Source: Flagellimonas marinaquae (GTDB lineage: Bacteria > Bacteroidota > Bacteroidia > Flavobacteriales > Flavobacteriaceae). From it: a stretch of 64,000 nucleotides of DNA. Positions within the stretch are counted from its first letter, which is position 1. Each line of letters opens with the position of its first letter. Under the pieces are notes generated by a model, which was not told where the DNA came from, made no database searches, and saw only the letters and a program-made list of their open reading frames with translations. Made by a program: the position numbers and the translations under genes. Below, piece after piece: positions 1 through 9,673 of this stretch. The stretch is taken from contig NZ_CP092415.1 of NCBI RefSeq assembly GCF_023716465.1, forward strand, positions 2,333,501-2,397,500, given 5' to 3'.

Positions 1-801
1 GAAATGGAACCGGTCAAAAATTTTAGGATAAATGTGGGAGGGTCGTTCCGTACCTTAAGCTCCGCATTGCCCGATGCCTTTAGTTTGGACTACGTGGATG
101 CAGGTTCCCCTTCAGGTATTGCGTCGGAAATAAAACAGTTCGATCTGAACACCACACTGATCTATACTCCGGGCAAGCGCACCATTGGTTACGGCGTTGA
201 ACGCTCCAATATTAATGATGACTACAGCACATTTATATTGCAGTACACCAAAGGTGTGGATGGCTTTTTGGAAAGTGATTTTGATTATGAAAAAATTCAA
301 TTCTCCTATAGACAACCATGGCAATTGGGAGGATTTGGTAGGTTGACGAGTAGTGTGGAACTTGGAAAAACATTTGGAATGGTGCCATTAGGTTTGCTGA
401 GTGTGGTTCCGGGCAACCAAACATTGTTTTCTTTATACAATGTTTTTCCCAATCTGGATTTTTATGAGTTTGTTACGGATACCTATGCCACCGTACATTT
501 GGAACATAATTTTAATGGTCGGATTTTTTCGCGGATTCCGTTGTTGCGAAAACTGAATCTAAGGGAAATTATTGGCGTTCGAGGAGCGTGGGGTCAGTTG
601 TCCGATGAAAATATAGCTCTGAGCGCCCCTACAAATATTCCGCTTATGGCCCCCGAAGATCAAATCTATTGGGAATACTCACTCGGTGTGGGCAACATTT
701 TCAAAATATTGCGGATCGACTTTAATTTTCGTGGAAACTATCTCGAAAATCCAGATGCCAGAGCGTTTGGGATAACAGGAACCTTCGGATTTAATTTTTA
801 A
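1..801 (+). CDS. DUF5686-like outer-membrane protein, C-terminal part (5' truncated by window)
   Basis: The reading frame is open from base 1, so only the last ~266 residues are present; the ATG at base 4 is probably internal. The residues form alternating short hydrophobic/aromatic beta-strand segments and end in GTFGFNF, as in the outer-membrane barrel of large Flavobacteriia proteins that carry a carboxypeptidase-like regulatory domain followed by a DUF5686 barrel. The stretch with RIPLLRKLNLRE and the ending resemble that family from memory. It stands alone, with ppa following after about 75 bases. The function of the family is not established; a surface or secretion-related barrel is the inference. 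Confidence 0.6.
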   Translation, partial: EMEPVKNFRINVGGSFRTLSSALPDAFSLDYVDAGSPSGIASEIKQFDLNTTLIYTPGKRTIGYGVERSNINDDYSTFILQYTKGVDGFLESDFDYEKIQFSYRQPWQLGGFGRLTSSVELGKTFGMVPLGLLSVVPGNQTLFSLYNVFPNLDFYEFVTDTYATVHLEHNFNGRIFSRIPLLRKLNLREIIGVRGAWGQLSDENIALSAPTNIPLMAPEDQIYWEYSLGVGNIFKILRIDFNFRGNYLENPDARAFGITGTFGFNF

Positions 802-848
802 TTAATACGAAACCGCCAATTTATGCCCACTATTCCAGTTATACTGGT

Positions 849-856
849 TATTTTTG
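849..856 (+). promoter_or_regulatory. -7 element of the ppa promoter
   Basis: TATTTTTG matches the Bacteroidota -7 consensus TAnnTTTG exactly. It ends 21 bases before the ATG at 878. A transcript starting just downstream would miss the TTG codon at 854, which supports 878 as the start. No clear TTG -33 element was seen at the usual distance. Confidence 0.5.
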
Positions 857-877
857 CACAATAAATTTATTGCTGAC

Positions 878-1405
878 ATGTCTAAAAAACCACGTATTAC
901 CTTTGATGTACTGGTAGAAATTCCCAAAGGTAGCAGAAACAAGTACGAATACGACTTTACCTTGAACAAGATTCGGTTTGACCGAACCTTATTTTCTTCG
1001 ATGATGTATCCCGGTGATTACGGATTTATTCCCGAAACCTTGGCCCTGGATGGAGACCCTTTGGATGTATTGGTACTTTGTACCGAACCCACCTACCCCA
1101 TGGTAGTGGTAGAAGTTAAGCCGGTAGGTGTATTCCACATGACCGATGAAAAAGGTCCCGATGAAAAAATAATTTGTGTTCCAGTATCCGACCCAATTTG
1201 GAGCAAAAGAGACGATATCAGTGAATTGAACCCTCACAGATTAAAAGAAATCGAGCACTTTTTCCAGGTATATAAAGATTTGGAAGAGAAAAAAGTAGAT
1301 ACCGGGGGTTGGGGAGATGTCAACGAAGCGGTCAAAATCTATCATGAGTGCGTGCAGCGCTATGAAGAAAGTGATCATAAAAAGAGACGGGCCTATACTA
1401 TATAG
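878..1405 (+). CDS. ppa: Inorganic pyrophosphatase, soluble family I
   Basis: Cytoplasmic Mg2+-dependent hydrolase of pyrophosphate to two phosphates, pulling biosynthetic reactions forward. The family I signature is visible as DGDPLDVLVL around residue 60, with upstream EIPKGSRNKYE and YPGDYGFIPET, which line the active site. The predicted 175 residues match the usual bacterial length. The ATG at 878 is chosen over an in-frame TTG at 854 because a -7 promoter box overlaps that TTG. A strong terminator follows, and the membrane-bound pyrophosphatase comes next as a separate transcription unit, so the cell's two PPi-hydrolysing systems are neighbours. Confidence 0.95.
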   Translation: MSKKPRITFDVLVEIPKGSRNKYEYDFTLNKIRFDRTLFSSMMYPGDYGFIPETLALDGDPLDVLVLCTEPTYPMVVVEVKPVGVFHMTDEKGPDEKIICVPVSDPIWSKRDDISELNPHRLKEIEHFFQVYKDLEEKKVDTGGWGDVNEAVKIYHECVQRYEESDHKKRRAYTI

Positions 1406-1427
1406 AATACATAACAAAAACTTTTAA

Positions 1428-1464
1428 AAAATGCGCTTTTAATAATTAAAGGCGCATTTTTTTT
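1428..1464 (+). terminator. Rho-independent terminator after ppa
   Basis: AATGCGCTTTT and AAAGGCGCATT pair across an AATAATT loop (one G-T pair), followed by eight or more T. It separates ppa from hppA. Confidence 0.85.
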
Positions 1465-1521
1465 ATTACTTCGTATTTCATTACATTAGCTTCCATTAAA
1501 AATCACTAAATAACTCAATCT

Positions 1522-3924
1522 ATGGATTTAATCGTGAAATTTTTGCCCGTATTCGGTATTCTGGGCCTTTTGTACGTCTTTATTAAAAACGTATGGATCT
1601 CCAAACAAGAGGTGGGGGATGCCAAAATGGCAAGAATAGCCAAAAATATTGCCGATGGAGCAATGTCCTTCTTAAAAGCGGAATATAAAATATTGAGCAT
1701 CTTCGTTATCGCAGTAGCTGTTTTGCTGTTCTTTAAAGGAAGTAATGAGACAGGCTCAAATGGAATGGTCGCAGTATCCTTTATAGTAGGGGCCATTTGT
1801 TCTGCCCTTGCTGGTTTTATCGGTATGAAGGTGGCTACAAAGGCAAATGTTAGAACTACCAATGCGGCAAGAACCTCGCTGGGCAAGGCCCTGGAAGTGG
1901 CATTTGCAGGAGGGGCCGTAATGGGGTTGGGTGTTGTAGGCCTCGGTGTTCTCGGTTTAAGTGGATTATTTATGATGTACAGCGGTCAAGGCTGGGAAAT
2001 AGGAGAAGTGCTCAATGTACTTTCCGGTTTCTCCTTGGGAGCATCTTCCATTGCACTTTTTGCCCGTGTTGGTGGAGGTATTTACACAAAAGCTGCCGAC
2101 GTAGGAGCTGATTTGGTAGGTAAAGTAGAAGCGGGTATTCCCGAGGACCACCCATTGAACCCTGCCACCATTGCAGATAATGTAGGTGATAATGTAGGCG
2201 ATGTTGCCGGTATGGGAGCCGATTTGTTTGAATCTTATGTGGGTTCCATAATAGGTACAATGGTATTAGGTGCGGTTTTTGCCGGTATCCCTGAGTTTCA
2301 AAATGCTTTTGATGGACTTGGAGCAGTGTATTTACCATTGGCGTTAGCAGCCGTGGGTATTATCATGTCTATAATCGGAACCTTTTTTGTAAGGGTCAAA
2401 GATGGTGGAAACCCACAAACAGCATTAAACGTTGGCGAGTTTGGTTCAGCAGGTTTGATGCTGATAGCGTCCTATTTCATTATTAATGCCATGCTGCCGG
2501 AATCTTGGGTAGAAGGAGGGAAAGAATACTCGGCCATGGGTGTTTTCTGGGCCACAATTGCTGGACTTGTAGCGGGATTGTTGGTTGGAAAAGTAACCGA
2601 ATATTACACAGGAACGGGTACAAAGCCTGTAAACTCTATCGTGCGTCAGTCCGATACAGGTTCGGCCACAAATATTATAGCCGGGCTTGGAGTGGGAATG
2701 ATGTCCACCGCAATACCGATTATCTTGATCGCGGCAGCGATTTTGGTTTCCCATTATTTTGCAGGACTGTACGGAATTGCCATTGCAGCGGTCGGTATGT
2801 TGGCCAATACGGGTATTCAACTAGCTGTAGATGCTTATGGACCAATCTCCGATAATGCCGGAGGTATTGCGGAAATGGCAGAACTGCCGAGCGAGGTGCG
2901 AGAAAGAACAGATAAATTAGATGCCGTAGGTAACACCACAGCAGCCATTGGTAAAGGTTTTGCCATTGCCTCTGCGGCTTTGACCGCCTTGGCACTTTTT
3001 GCCGCCTTTATGAAAACTGCAGGCGTAGAATCAATAGACGTTTCTCAACCCGATATTATGGCAGGTTTGTTGATCGGAGGCATGCTTCCGTTTGTATTCT
3101 CCGCACTCTCCATGAATGCCGTAGGTAGAGCGGCAATGTCCATGATAGAAGAAGTGCGCCGACAGTTTAAGGATATTCCGGAATTGAAAGCAGCATTGGA
3201 GATTATGCGCAAGCACGATGCGGATTTATCAAAAGCAAGCAAGGAAGATATGGAAATTTTTGAAGCAGCGGACGGGAAAGCCGAATATGAAAAATGTGTG
3301 GCCATATCCACACAAGCTTCCATTAAAGAAATGGTGTTCCCAGGATTGTTGGCGATAGCCGTACCCGTTGCCATCGGATTTATTGGTGGCGCGGAAATGT
3401 TGGGAGGTTTATTGGCCGGTGTAACCACGGCCGGTGTACTTATGGCAATTTTCCAATCCAATGCCGGAGGTGCATGGGACAACGCCAAGAAGACCATCGA
3501 GAGCGAAGGTCGTAAAGGTAGTGATGCCCATAAGGCAGCGGTGGTCGGAGATACGGTAGGGGACCCGTTCAAGGATACCTCTGGACCGTCATTGAACATA
3601 TTGTTAAAGTTAATGTCGGTAGTGGCATTGGTAATTGCGCCAAGTCTGGTAAGTCTTGCCCCTGCAGATGAGGTGAGTATGTTGAAAGAAGATGGCACAA
3701 CAATTACCATTACCGAAGAGGGAATGAAAGAAACCAAAGAGGAGGAAAAACAAATTCGTATAGAGGTGAGCAACACAGAAGACGGTACTTTTAAGGCCGT
3801 TGTCACCTCCACATCTTCTGTAAATGGTGAAGAAACTGTAGAAACCAAAGAATTTATGGCAGCGACCAAAGAAGAATTGGAAAGAAAGATACAAGCCTAT
3901 AAGAGTGCCGAGGCAAAGGATTAG
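1522..3924 (+). CDS. hppA: Membrane-bound ion-translocating pyrophosphatase, K+-dependent type
   Basis: Integral inner-membrane pump coupling PPi hydrolysis to H+ or Na+ export, about 16 membrane segments over residues 1-710. The substrate loop [11 protein letters not shown] is at residues 193-203, followed by the acidic [21 protein letters not shown] loop region. The sequence [10 protein letters not shown] has Ala at residue 474; in this family Ala here marks K+-dependent enzymes and Lys marks K+-independent ones. The exported ion cannot be decided by eye. After the last membrane segment there is a hydrophilic, Glu/Lys-rich tail of about 90 residues (711-800) beyond the core; its role is unknown. 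Starts at ATG 1522 after a terminator, so it is monocistronic. Confidence 0.93.
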   Translation: MDLIVKFLPVFGILGLLYVFIKNVWISKQEVGDAKMARIAKNIADGAMSFLKAEYKILSIFVIAVAVLLFFKGSNETGSNGMVAVSFIVGAICSALAGFIGMKVATKANVRTTNAARTSLGKALEVAFAGGAVMGLGVVGLGVLGLSGLFMMYSGQGWEIGEVLNVLSGFSLGASSIALFARVGGGIYTKAADVGADLVGKVEAGIPEDHPLNPATIADNVGDNVGDVAGMGADLFESYVGSIIGTMVLGAVFAGIPEFQNAFDGLGAVYLPLALAAVGIIMSIIGTFFVRVKDGGNPQTALNVGEFGSAGLMLIASYFIINAMLPESWVEGGKEYSAMGVFWATIAGLVAGLLVGKVTEYYTGTGTKPVNSIVRQSDTGSATNIIAGLGVGMMSTAIPIILIAAAILVSHYFAGLYGIAIAAVGMLANTGIQLAVDAYGPISDNAGGIAEMAELPSEVRERTDKLDAVGNTTAAIGKGFAIASAALTALALFAAFMKTAGVESIDVSQPDIMAGLLIGGMLPFVFSALSMNAVGRAAMSMIEEVRRQFKDIPELKAALEIMRKHDADLSKASKEDMEIFEAADGKAEYEKCVAISTQASIKEMVFPGLLAIAVPVAIGFIGGAEMLGGLLAGVTTAGVLMAIFQSNAGGAWDNAKKTIESEGRKGSDAHKAAVVGDTVGDPFKDTSGPSLNILLKLMSVVALVIAPSLVSLAPADEVSMLKEDGTTITITEEGMKETKEEEKQIRIEVSNTEDGTFKAVVTSTSSVNGEETVETKEFMAATKEELERKIQAYKSAEAKD

Positions 3925-3945
3925 CTCTTGCTTTAAGTAAAGCTG

Positions 3946-3976
3946 AAAAACCACGCCCCATGGCGTGGTTTTTTAT
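3946..3976 (+). terminator. Terminator after hppA
   Basis: AAAAACCACGCC and GGCGTGGTTTTT form a near-perfect hairpin with a CCAT loop and a run of T. Because A and T runs flank both sides it could also work for the minus-strand tonB-like gene. Confidence 0.88.
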
Positions 3977-4105
3977 TTTTTATGGGATAAAGAAATCTCG
4001 ATCAGTTTTTAAGTCCTCATTTTAAAAATGATACTTCCAACCATTTGTCATTTTAGATCCGTTGATAGGGAGCCTTGGAGATCTCATGGATATAAATAAA
4101 TGTTT

Positions 4106-4825
4106 CTATTTGTTCAACTTAAAGGTAATCGGAATGGAATAAGGAACTTTTACCGGTGTCCCTCTTTGTTTTCCAGGTGTCAAGGCGGGTAATTTAGATA
4201 TAATTCTGGCAGCCTCTTTCTCCAAACTCTCATGTGGCCCCCTGAGCCTAATGTCTCCTATGCTTCCATCCTTTTGAACGGTGAATACAACGCTAACCCG
4301 ACCTTCGAGACCTAATTCTTGTGCAATTTCAGGGTACCGGAAGTTTTTTCGGATATGCTTTAACATCTGTTCTTGAAAGCATAGCCTTTTTTCCGCTTCA
4401 TCCTTTTCGTTTTCACAACCGGGGAATATCGGGGCATTCTCAATAAGGATAAAAGGAATTTCGTCCGGGATGTCGTCTTCGGCAACTTCAATGCTTTCAA
4501 CTTCTGCTATTTTGGTATCCTGATCTATATCGTTCGATTCTATAAAGGTTTCCTCTACCTTATCATTATCCTCGGCAACCACAATTTTTGGAGGAGTCTG
4601 TATTTTTGGTTGAGGTGGGTCCGGTAGTTTTATTTTAAGGATGGTCGCATCCTCGTCCAGACTTTCCTGAACTGTGAGTTGACCAATTTCCCAAACATTG
4701 TTTTTGTGGTACGTTTTCCATTCCAAGGCCAAATAGGTCATAAAGAGTATCAAGGTCATTCCTACAAAAAAGTAGAGCATGCTGTTTCGCTTTACCTCCA
4801 TTTGAGGGTTCTTTTTCGGTTCCAT
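4106..4825 (-). CDS. TonB family energy transducer
   Basis: Periplasm-spanning protein passing proton-motive force from ExbBD to outer-membrane receptors. The ATG at 4825 gives 239 residues; the longer frame opens with TTG at 4834 and adds only three. One membrane anchor lies near residues 16-35 (SMLYFFVGMTLILFMTYLAL). A Pro-rich stretch (LPDPPQPKIQTPPK) and an acidic linker follow. The C-terminal TonB domain covers about residues 150-239, with FRYPEIAQELGLEGRVSVVFTV and a final VPYSIPITFKL. No exbB/exbD is adjacent, so it is an orphan TonB of the kind common in Bacteroidota, where many paralogues exist. Transcribed convergently to hppA. Confidence 0.88.
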   Translation of the reverse strand: MEPKKNPQMEVKRNSMLYFFVGMTLILFMTYLALEWKTYHKNNVWEIGQLTVQESLDEDATILKIKLPDPPQPKIQTPPKIVVAEDNDKVEETFIESNDIDQDTKIAEVESIEVAEDDIPDEIPFILIENAPIFPGCENEKDEAEKRLCFQEQMLKHIRKNFRYPEIAQELGLEGRVSVVFTVQKDGSIGDIRLRGPHESLEKEAARIISKLPALTPGKQRGTPVKVPYSIPITFKLNK

Positions 4826-5057
4826 AATTTTCAAGTTTTAAACCTTTTAAAAAGGTGTAGTTAATAGCTATGGGACAATCCCGAGCTTAAACTACTTTAA
4901 ACTTGGGTCGATATAAACCAACAATGAGCAAGAAGGGCATTTGGTTGAGGGAAATGACCTTATAAGGTGAGAATTAATTAATTGAATATGTGGCATGGGG
5001 GAAACTTATCTAAATGCTAGGTCGTTAAGAATCCCCAAAAACCAAATAAAATGAATG

Positions 5058-5675
5058 CTACTCGAACAACCCGTGGATTTCGCCATCTATACGATTGATA
5101 ACTTCGCCCAAGTCTTCGGGATTGTCCACAAAATCCAAATGGTCCACATCAAAAATGAGCAATTTGCCCTTTTTGTAAGTGTTCACCCAGGCCTCATAGC
5201 GCTCATTCAATCGACTTAGGTAATCAATCGAAATTGAGTTTTCGTAATCGCGCCCACGTTTATGGATTTGGTTCACCAAATTGGGGATGGAGCTTCGCAA
5301 ATAGATCATTAGGTCCGGTGGCTGTACCAATGTTTCCATGAGTTCGAATAAACCTTTATAGTTTTCAAAATCACGATTGGTCATAAGGCCCATGGCGTGC
5401 AAGTTAGGGGCAAAAATATGGGCATCTTCATAAATGGTCCTATCCTGTATTACATTTTTGCCGCTCTCCCTAATTTTAAGGATTTGGCGATATCGACTGT
5501 TAAGGAAATATATCTGCAAATTAAAGCTCCAACGCTCCATCTGATTGTAAAAATCATCGAGGTAGGGATTGTCCACCACATCTTCAAAATGAGCTTCCCA
5601 TTTATAATGTTTGGATAAAAGATTGGTCAGGGTGGTTTTCCCTGCGCCTATATTCCCAGCTACAGCAATATGCAT
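5058..5675 (-). CDS. Deoxynucleoside kinase
   Basis: Phosphorylates deoxynucleosides for salvage into dNTPs in the cytoplasm. The P-loop GNIGAGKTT is at residues 7-15. Further family marks are FEDVVDNPYLDDFY (substrate site), QDRTIYEDAHIFA (the DRS/DRT-type catalytic motif) and the lid-like KRGRDYE. The 205-residue length is typical of the bacterial dNK group related to dGK/dAK of Gram-positives. Substrate preference (dA, dG or dC) cannot be read from the sequence. A minus-strand -7 box (TAACTTTG, bases 5733-5726) lies about 50 bases upstream. It is monocistronic. Confidence 0.92.
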   Translation of the reverse strand: MHIAVAGNIGAGKTTLTNLLSKHYKWEAHFEDVVDNPYLDDFYNQMERWSFNLQIYFLNSRYRQILKIRESGKNVIQDRTIYEDAHIFAPNLHAMGLMTNRDFENYKGLFELMETLVQPPDLMIYLRSSIPNLVNQIHKRGRDYENSISIDYLSRLNERYEAWVNTYKKGKLLIFDVDHLDFVDNPEDLGEVINRIDGEIHGLFE

Positions 5676-5725
5676 ATGTCAGTGTTTATTGATGATGTAC
5701 TTTGTGCCACTTGGAGCGCAATATA

Positions 5726-5733
5726 CAAAGTTA
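5726..5733 (-). promoter_or_regulatory. -7 element for deoxynucleoside kinase
   Basis: The minus strand reads TAACTTTG, an exact TAnnTTTG match, about 50 bases upstream of the ATG at 5675. No convincing -33 TTG was seen. Confidence 0.4.
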
Positions 5734-5864
5734 ATAGGCGTCTTTGAAAATTTTTGGATGTACGCACTTTTTCTTAAATAAATACTAAACTATGGTTTTT
5801 GGTTAGCGTTGGTTAAACCTTTCTTCGAAATTGGAGTCAAATTCACAATTTTGAACCTAATCGC

Positions 5865-6767
5865 ATGAAAAAATCGTTTTTATTTTCTTTTATTCTGACC
5901 CTGGCCATATATCATGGACATTCCCAGAATTTTATCGGCACAGCAATTTATCAAAGTAAAACCTCCATTCAAGGTGATTTTGGTCCACCGGACATGCCAG
6001 AGGACCGCAAGCAAGAAATTTTGGAACGGATGAAGAAAGCCATGGAGAAATCTTACGAGTTGACTTTTGATCGTTCTACCTCCCTTTATATAGAAGAAGA
6101 AAAACTGGAAACCCCATCCGTTGATCAAGGTAGAGGTGGCCCGCGATTTGGTATGTTCTCGACGACCGGCGGCACATACTATAAGAATATTCAAGGGCAG
6201 GTCTATACTAACTCGGTAGAGACATTTGGTAAAAAGTTTTTGATAAAGGACAGTTTGCCTCAACTAAATTGGCAGCTCACTTCGGAAACCAAAAAAATAG
6301 GCAATTATACATGTTACAAAGCCACAGCGGTAAAAACGATAGATACAACATCCATGGAAAATCTTAGGAACATGATGCGGCCGCCACGAAGGGATAATGG
6401 GGATAAAGCAGGAGAACAAGAGCAAAAGGATTCGGTTCAAGGGAATTCATTGTTGGCCCGTATTGAATCTCCCAAGGAACAAATTATTACCGCATGGTTT
6501 ACACCGGAAATACCCGTGGGTCAAGGCCCAGGCCCCTACTGGGGACTACCGGGATTGATCTTGGAGGTGAATGATGGACGTACGGCCATACTGTGTTCCA
6601 AGATAGTCCTCAGCCCCGACAAGGAAATTGAAATAGTCCAACCTAAAAGGGGCAAAGAGGTGACCCAGGCCGAATACAACAAAATTTTGGTAGAGAAGAT
6701 GAAGGAAATGTCGGAAAGGTTTCGGAATAACGGACGAAGGGGCGGAGGTCCCGGAGGCAGACCATAA
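5865..6767 (+). CDS. GLPGLI family secreted protein
   Basis: A 300-residue protein with a Sec signal peptide (MKKSFLFSFILTLAIYHGHSQ, cut near residue 20). It carries the family-defining motif GLPGLI at about residues 227-232 within PYWGLPGLILEVNDGR. The C-terminus is Arg/Gly-rich (RRGGGPGGRP). Members are found only in Bacteroidota and are usually encoded beside a TonB-dependent receptor, as here, where the receptor gene begins 16 bases downstream. Function is not established; the pairing suggests a periplasmic or surface partner of that receptor in uptake or protein/metal handling. Confidence 0.85.
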   Translation: MKKSFLFSFILTLAIYHGHSQNFIGTAIYQSKTSIQGDFGPPDMPEDRKQEILERMKKAMEKSYELTFDRSTSLYIEEEKLETPSVDQGRGGPRFGMFSTTGGTYYKNIQGQVYTNSVETFGKKFLIKDSLPQLNWQLTSETKKIGNYTCYKATAVKTIDTTSMENLRNMMRPPRRDNGDKAGEQEQKDSVQGNSLLARIESPKEQIITAWFTPEIPVGQGPGPYWGLPGLILEVNDGRTAILCSKIVLSPDKEIEIVQPKRGKEVTQAEYNKILVEKMKEMSERFRNNGRRGGGPGGRP

Positions 6768-6783
6768 TTTTATTGGATAGTCG

Positions 6784-9462
6784 ATGAATAGAATTTTTCA
6801 GGCACTTGTGTTACTTTTTGTAACATCTGCCATGGCGCAAAAGGTAACGGTAACGGGAATCGTGTCAGATTCTCTTAAAAATCCTTTGGATGTTGCAAAT
6901 GTAGTTGCGATAAATCAAGAAAACCAGGCATTGGATGCTTTTGGCATAACCAATGATAAAGGGGAGTACAAACTAAACCTAAAAACAAATGCCAGCTATA
7001 TTTTAAAAGTAAGCTACCTTGGTTTTAAACCTGCCGAAATTCCATTGCAAACAAAGGAATCGGATATGGTCCTGGATGTGGTGTTGTACGAACAGGCGGA
7101 AAGTTTGGATGAGGTGGAGGTTGTTTATGAGATCCCTATCTCCATCCAGGGCGATACCATTGTCTATAATACGGATTCCTTTGTATCCGGAACGGAACGA
7201 AAACTGGCCGATGTACTGGAAAAGTTACCTGGGATAGAGGTCAGTGACGAGGGAGAGATACAGGTAGAGGGCAAGACCGTGACCAAAGTTATGGTCGAAG
7301 GCGAAGAATTTTTCGATGGTGACTCTAAATTGGCATCGAAGAATATTCCTGCCAATGCGCTGAGTAAAATTGAAGTGCTGCGCAATTATTCAGAAGTTTC
7401 CCAACTGGGTGGAGTTACCAATAATCAAGATAACGTTGCACTTAATATAAAATTAAAGGAAGGCAAAAAGAAATTTTGGTTTGGTGAAGTTACTGGAGGT
7501 TTTGGCTTGGATGAAAGATATATTGCCCATCCAAAGCTATTTTATTACTCATCGGACTTTAGTGTCAATATCCTTACCGACCTTAATAATATTGGCGAAG
7601 TGGCCTTCTCTTCTCGCGATTATTGGAATTTTACGGGAGGGTTTCGCAGTGCCACCCGAGGAACCGTAGGAACATCATTTAGTACAAGCTCCAGTAGCCA
7701 AGGAATCAGTACGGCCCAGAACAATAGGGCAAAATCGTTGGAAACCAAGTTCGGAGCTATAAATTTTAGCTATAAACCATCCGAATCATGGAGGTTGAGC
7801 GGTTATGGAATATACTCCTACAACAACACCCTGATGCAGACCACCGCGACCAATACGTACATCTCCAGTGGTGAAACGGAGCTTACGGATACCAATACCG
7901 ATCAAGCATCAAAATTGGGACTCCTGCAATTTAAATCGTCTTACAGTCCGAACGAAAGGCTGCAATGGGACTACCAGGTCCAAACAAGGTTATCGGAAGA
8001 GGAACAATACACCAATACCTTGTCCGTTTCCGATGTAACGGACGAAATTGGGCAGAACAATGCACAAAAACCGACCACGGTTACACAGAACACCAATCTA
8101 TATTACACCTTAAACCCAAAACATATATTCGCTTTTGAGGGGCAATATGAGTATTCCGATGAAGACCCGTTTTATAACGCTATACGATCGGAACAGCCTT
8201 TTGGAGGATTGATTCCCTTGGATTCCGATCAATCCAATTATAACATTAACCAAAAACAGTATACCCAAACCAATAGGTTGGATGCAAAACTCGATTATTT
8301 TTGGGTAACAGGGGCAAAGAGCAACATCAATTTAACCTTGGGGACCACACAATCCAGTCAGAGGTTCAACTCTTCTATTTTTCAGGTGTTGGATGAAGGC
8401 AGTGAGATTACTTTTAATGATGATGAACTCAATAACAATGTGCAATTCAACTTTTCCGATATGTATCTAGGGTTTCATTATAAATGGATCATGGGCAAGT
8501 TTACGTTCAATCCAGGTTTCCATGTACACAATTATGTGGCGGCCAATACCCAGTTGGGTTCAAAAGTGAAGAACGAACTTACCAATATAGTGCCCGACCT
8601 GTTCATTAATTTTCAGATTAAACAATCCGAGAGCATTAGGTTCAACTACAATATTACCCGGAATTTTACGGATATCAACAATTTGGCCGCTGGCTACATA
8701 TTTAATAATTACAACTCGGTGTATCAAGGTAACCGTGATCTGGAAAGTGCGCTGTACCATAATCTATCGCTCAATTTTTTCAGTTTTAGTATGTTCAACC
8801 TTCAAAATATATTTGCCAGGTTCAACTATAGTAAGCGTATCGATGCCTTTAAGGTCAATACAAGTATCGAGGGAATCAATCAGGTGCGTACCACCATCAA
8901 TTCCAATTTAGACGATGAAACCTTCAGTGGTTCAGGTAGTTTTCAGAGGACATTTGGCCGAATTAAGGTAAAGACCAACGCTTCCCTTTCACTTTCAAAT
9001 ACATTCAATATAGTTAATAATGCCCCTCAAAATTCAAAATCCCTAACTCAGAGCTATTCAGCCTCTGTTGGCAGCAGCTTTACCAATGCACCCAATTTAG
9101 AGCTTGGTATCGGATATACCATAAACGATTACGATAACGGAAATACGAGTACTACCTATTATACCAACAGACCGTTCGTTAAGTTCGATGCGACCTTCTT
9201 GAAGAACTTTCTCTTTTTGGTGGATTACGACCATTACATATATACGGACAAAGAAGGTACCATAGACAATAGATATGGCTTTCTCGATGCAAGTCTATCC
9301 TATCAAAAATCCGATAGTAAATGGGAATATAGTATTGAGGCCACCAATCTTACCAACAATGCTTCTTTGGACCAAAACTCCTATGATGACCTGTATTTTA
9401 GAACATCAAACTATATGGTCCAGCCACGTTATGTTGTTCTAAAGGTGAAGTATGAATTATGA
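6784..9462 (+). CDS. TonB-dependent receptor-type outer-membrane protein, partner of the GLPGLI protein
   Basis: An 892-residue outer-membrane protein. The signal peptide ends in AMAQ (residue 19). A carboxypeptidase-regulatory-like beta-sandwich (VTGIVSDSLKNPL to VVLYEQAE) occupies about residues 22-105. The plug region follows (DTIVYNTDSFVSGTERKLADVLEKLPG and VMVEGEEFF), then a long barrel from about residue 230 with many strand-like segments to the end at VVLKVKYEL. This matches the outer_membrane_beta-barrel_3 type receptors of Bacteroidota that travel with GLPGLI genes. The ligand is unknown. It is presumably co-transcribed with the upstream gene; no clear terminator follows before the metK promoter. 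Confidence 0.85.
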   Translation: MNRIFQALVLLFVTSAMAQKVTVTGIVSDSLKNPLDVANVVAINQENQALDAFGITNDKGEYKLNLKTNASYILKVSYLGFKPAEIPLQTKESDMVLDVVLYEQAESLDEVEVVYEIPISIQGDTIVYNTDSFVSGTERKLADVLEKLPGIEVSDEGEIQVEGKTVTKVMVEGEEFFDGDSKLASKNIPANALSKIEVLRNYSEVSQLGGVTNNQDNVALNIKLKEGKKKFWFGEVTGGFGLDERYIAHPKLFYYSSDFSVNILTDLNNIGEVAFSSRDYWNFTGGFRSATRGTVGTSFSTSSSSQGISTAQNNRAKSLETKFGAINFSYKPSESWRLSGYGIYSYNNTLMQTTATNTYISSGETELTDTNTDQASKLGLLQFKSSYSPNERLQWDYQVQTRLSEEEQYTNTLSVSDVTDEIGQNNAQKPTTVTQNTNLYYTLNPKHIFAFEGQYEYSDEDPFYNAIRSEQPFGGLIPLDSDQSNYNINQKQYTQTNRLDAKLDYFWVTGAKSNINLTLGTTQSSQRFNSSIFQVLDEGSEITFNDDELNNNVQFNFSDMYLGFHYKWIMGKFTFNPGFHVHNYVAANTQLGSKVKNELTNIVPDLFINFQIKQSESIRFNYNITRNFTDINNLAAGYIFNNYNSVYQGNRDLESALYHNLSLNFFSFSMFNLQNIFARFNYSKRIDAFKVNTSIEGINQVRTTINSNLDDETFSGSGSFQRTFGRIKVKTNASLSLSNTFNIVNNAPQNSKSLTQSYSASVGSSFTNAPNLELGIGYTINDYDNGNTSTTYYTNRPFVKFDATFLKNFLFLVDYDHYIYTDKEGTIDNRYGFLDASLSYQKSDSKWEYSIEATNLTNNASLDQNSYDDLYFRTSNYMVQPRYVVLKVKYEL

Positions 9463-9483
9463 TTTGTTTTTGTGTTCAAAATT

Positions 9484-9513
9484 TTGATGGTTTTGGGTTT
9501 CACCGTACTTTTG
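9484..9513 (+). promoter_or_regulatory. Promoter of metK
   Basis: TTG (9484-9486), 19-base spacer, TACTTTTG (9506-9513): a full match to the Bacteroidota -33/-7 pattern. It predicts a start near 9520 and a leader of about 150 bases before metK. Confidence 0.65.
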
Positions 9514-9673
9514 CCCTTCAAAACGAGGAAAGATTTGACTGATTGCAACCTCTTGTCCCGAACTATCAGGGATGAAAAATGCTAAAGCAGTTTACTGGAC
9601 GTGTGTTCAGTGGTCTCTACCGAGAAAAAACTCCTTTGGTTATTCAATTGAATCTTTCCGTTAAAGGAAAACA
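9514..9673 (+). promoter_or_regulatory. Structured leader of metK (candidate cis-regulatory RNA)
   Basis: The roughly 155-base leader between the metK promoter and ATG holds two small hairpins: TCCCGA/TCAGGGA at 9556-9572 (one bulge) and ACTGGA/TTCAGT at 9594-9611 with a CGTGTG loop. They are separated by an A-rich linker with GCTAAAGCAG. It lacks the conserved core of the SAM-I riboswitches seen elsewhere in this window. A 30-codon ORF (9572-9664) also fits inside. Whether it regulates metK is inference. Confidence 0.35.
9572..9664 (+). other. Possible upstream ORF in the metK leader
   Basis: ATG at 9572 opens a 30-codon frame that stops 9 bases before the metK ATG. It starts MKNAKAVYW and contains no Met after the start, so it does not look like a methionine attenuation peptide. 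It overlaps the 3' arm of the first leader hairpin. Coding is unproven and it may be chance. Confidence 0.2.

Noticed and set aside
854..877. TTG start for ppa at 854
   Set aside because: Lies within the -7 promoter box; the eight extra residues are not family-like.
3045..3869. 274-codon open frame on the minus strand inside hppA
   Set aside because: Ser/Ala/Thr-rich antisense shadow of a highly conserved gene; no start context, no recognisable domain.
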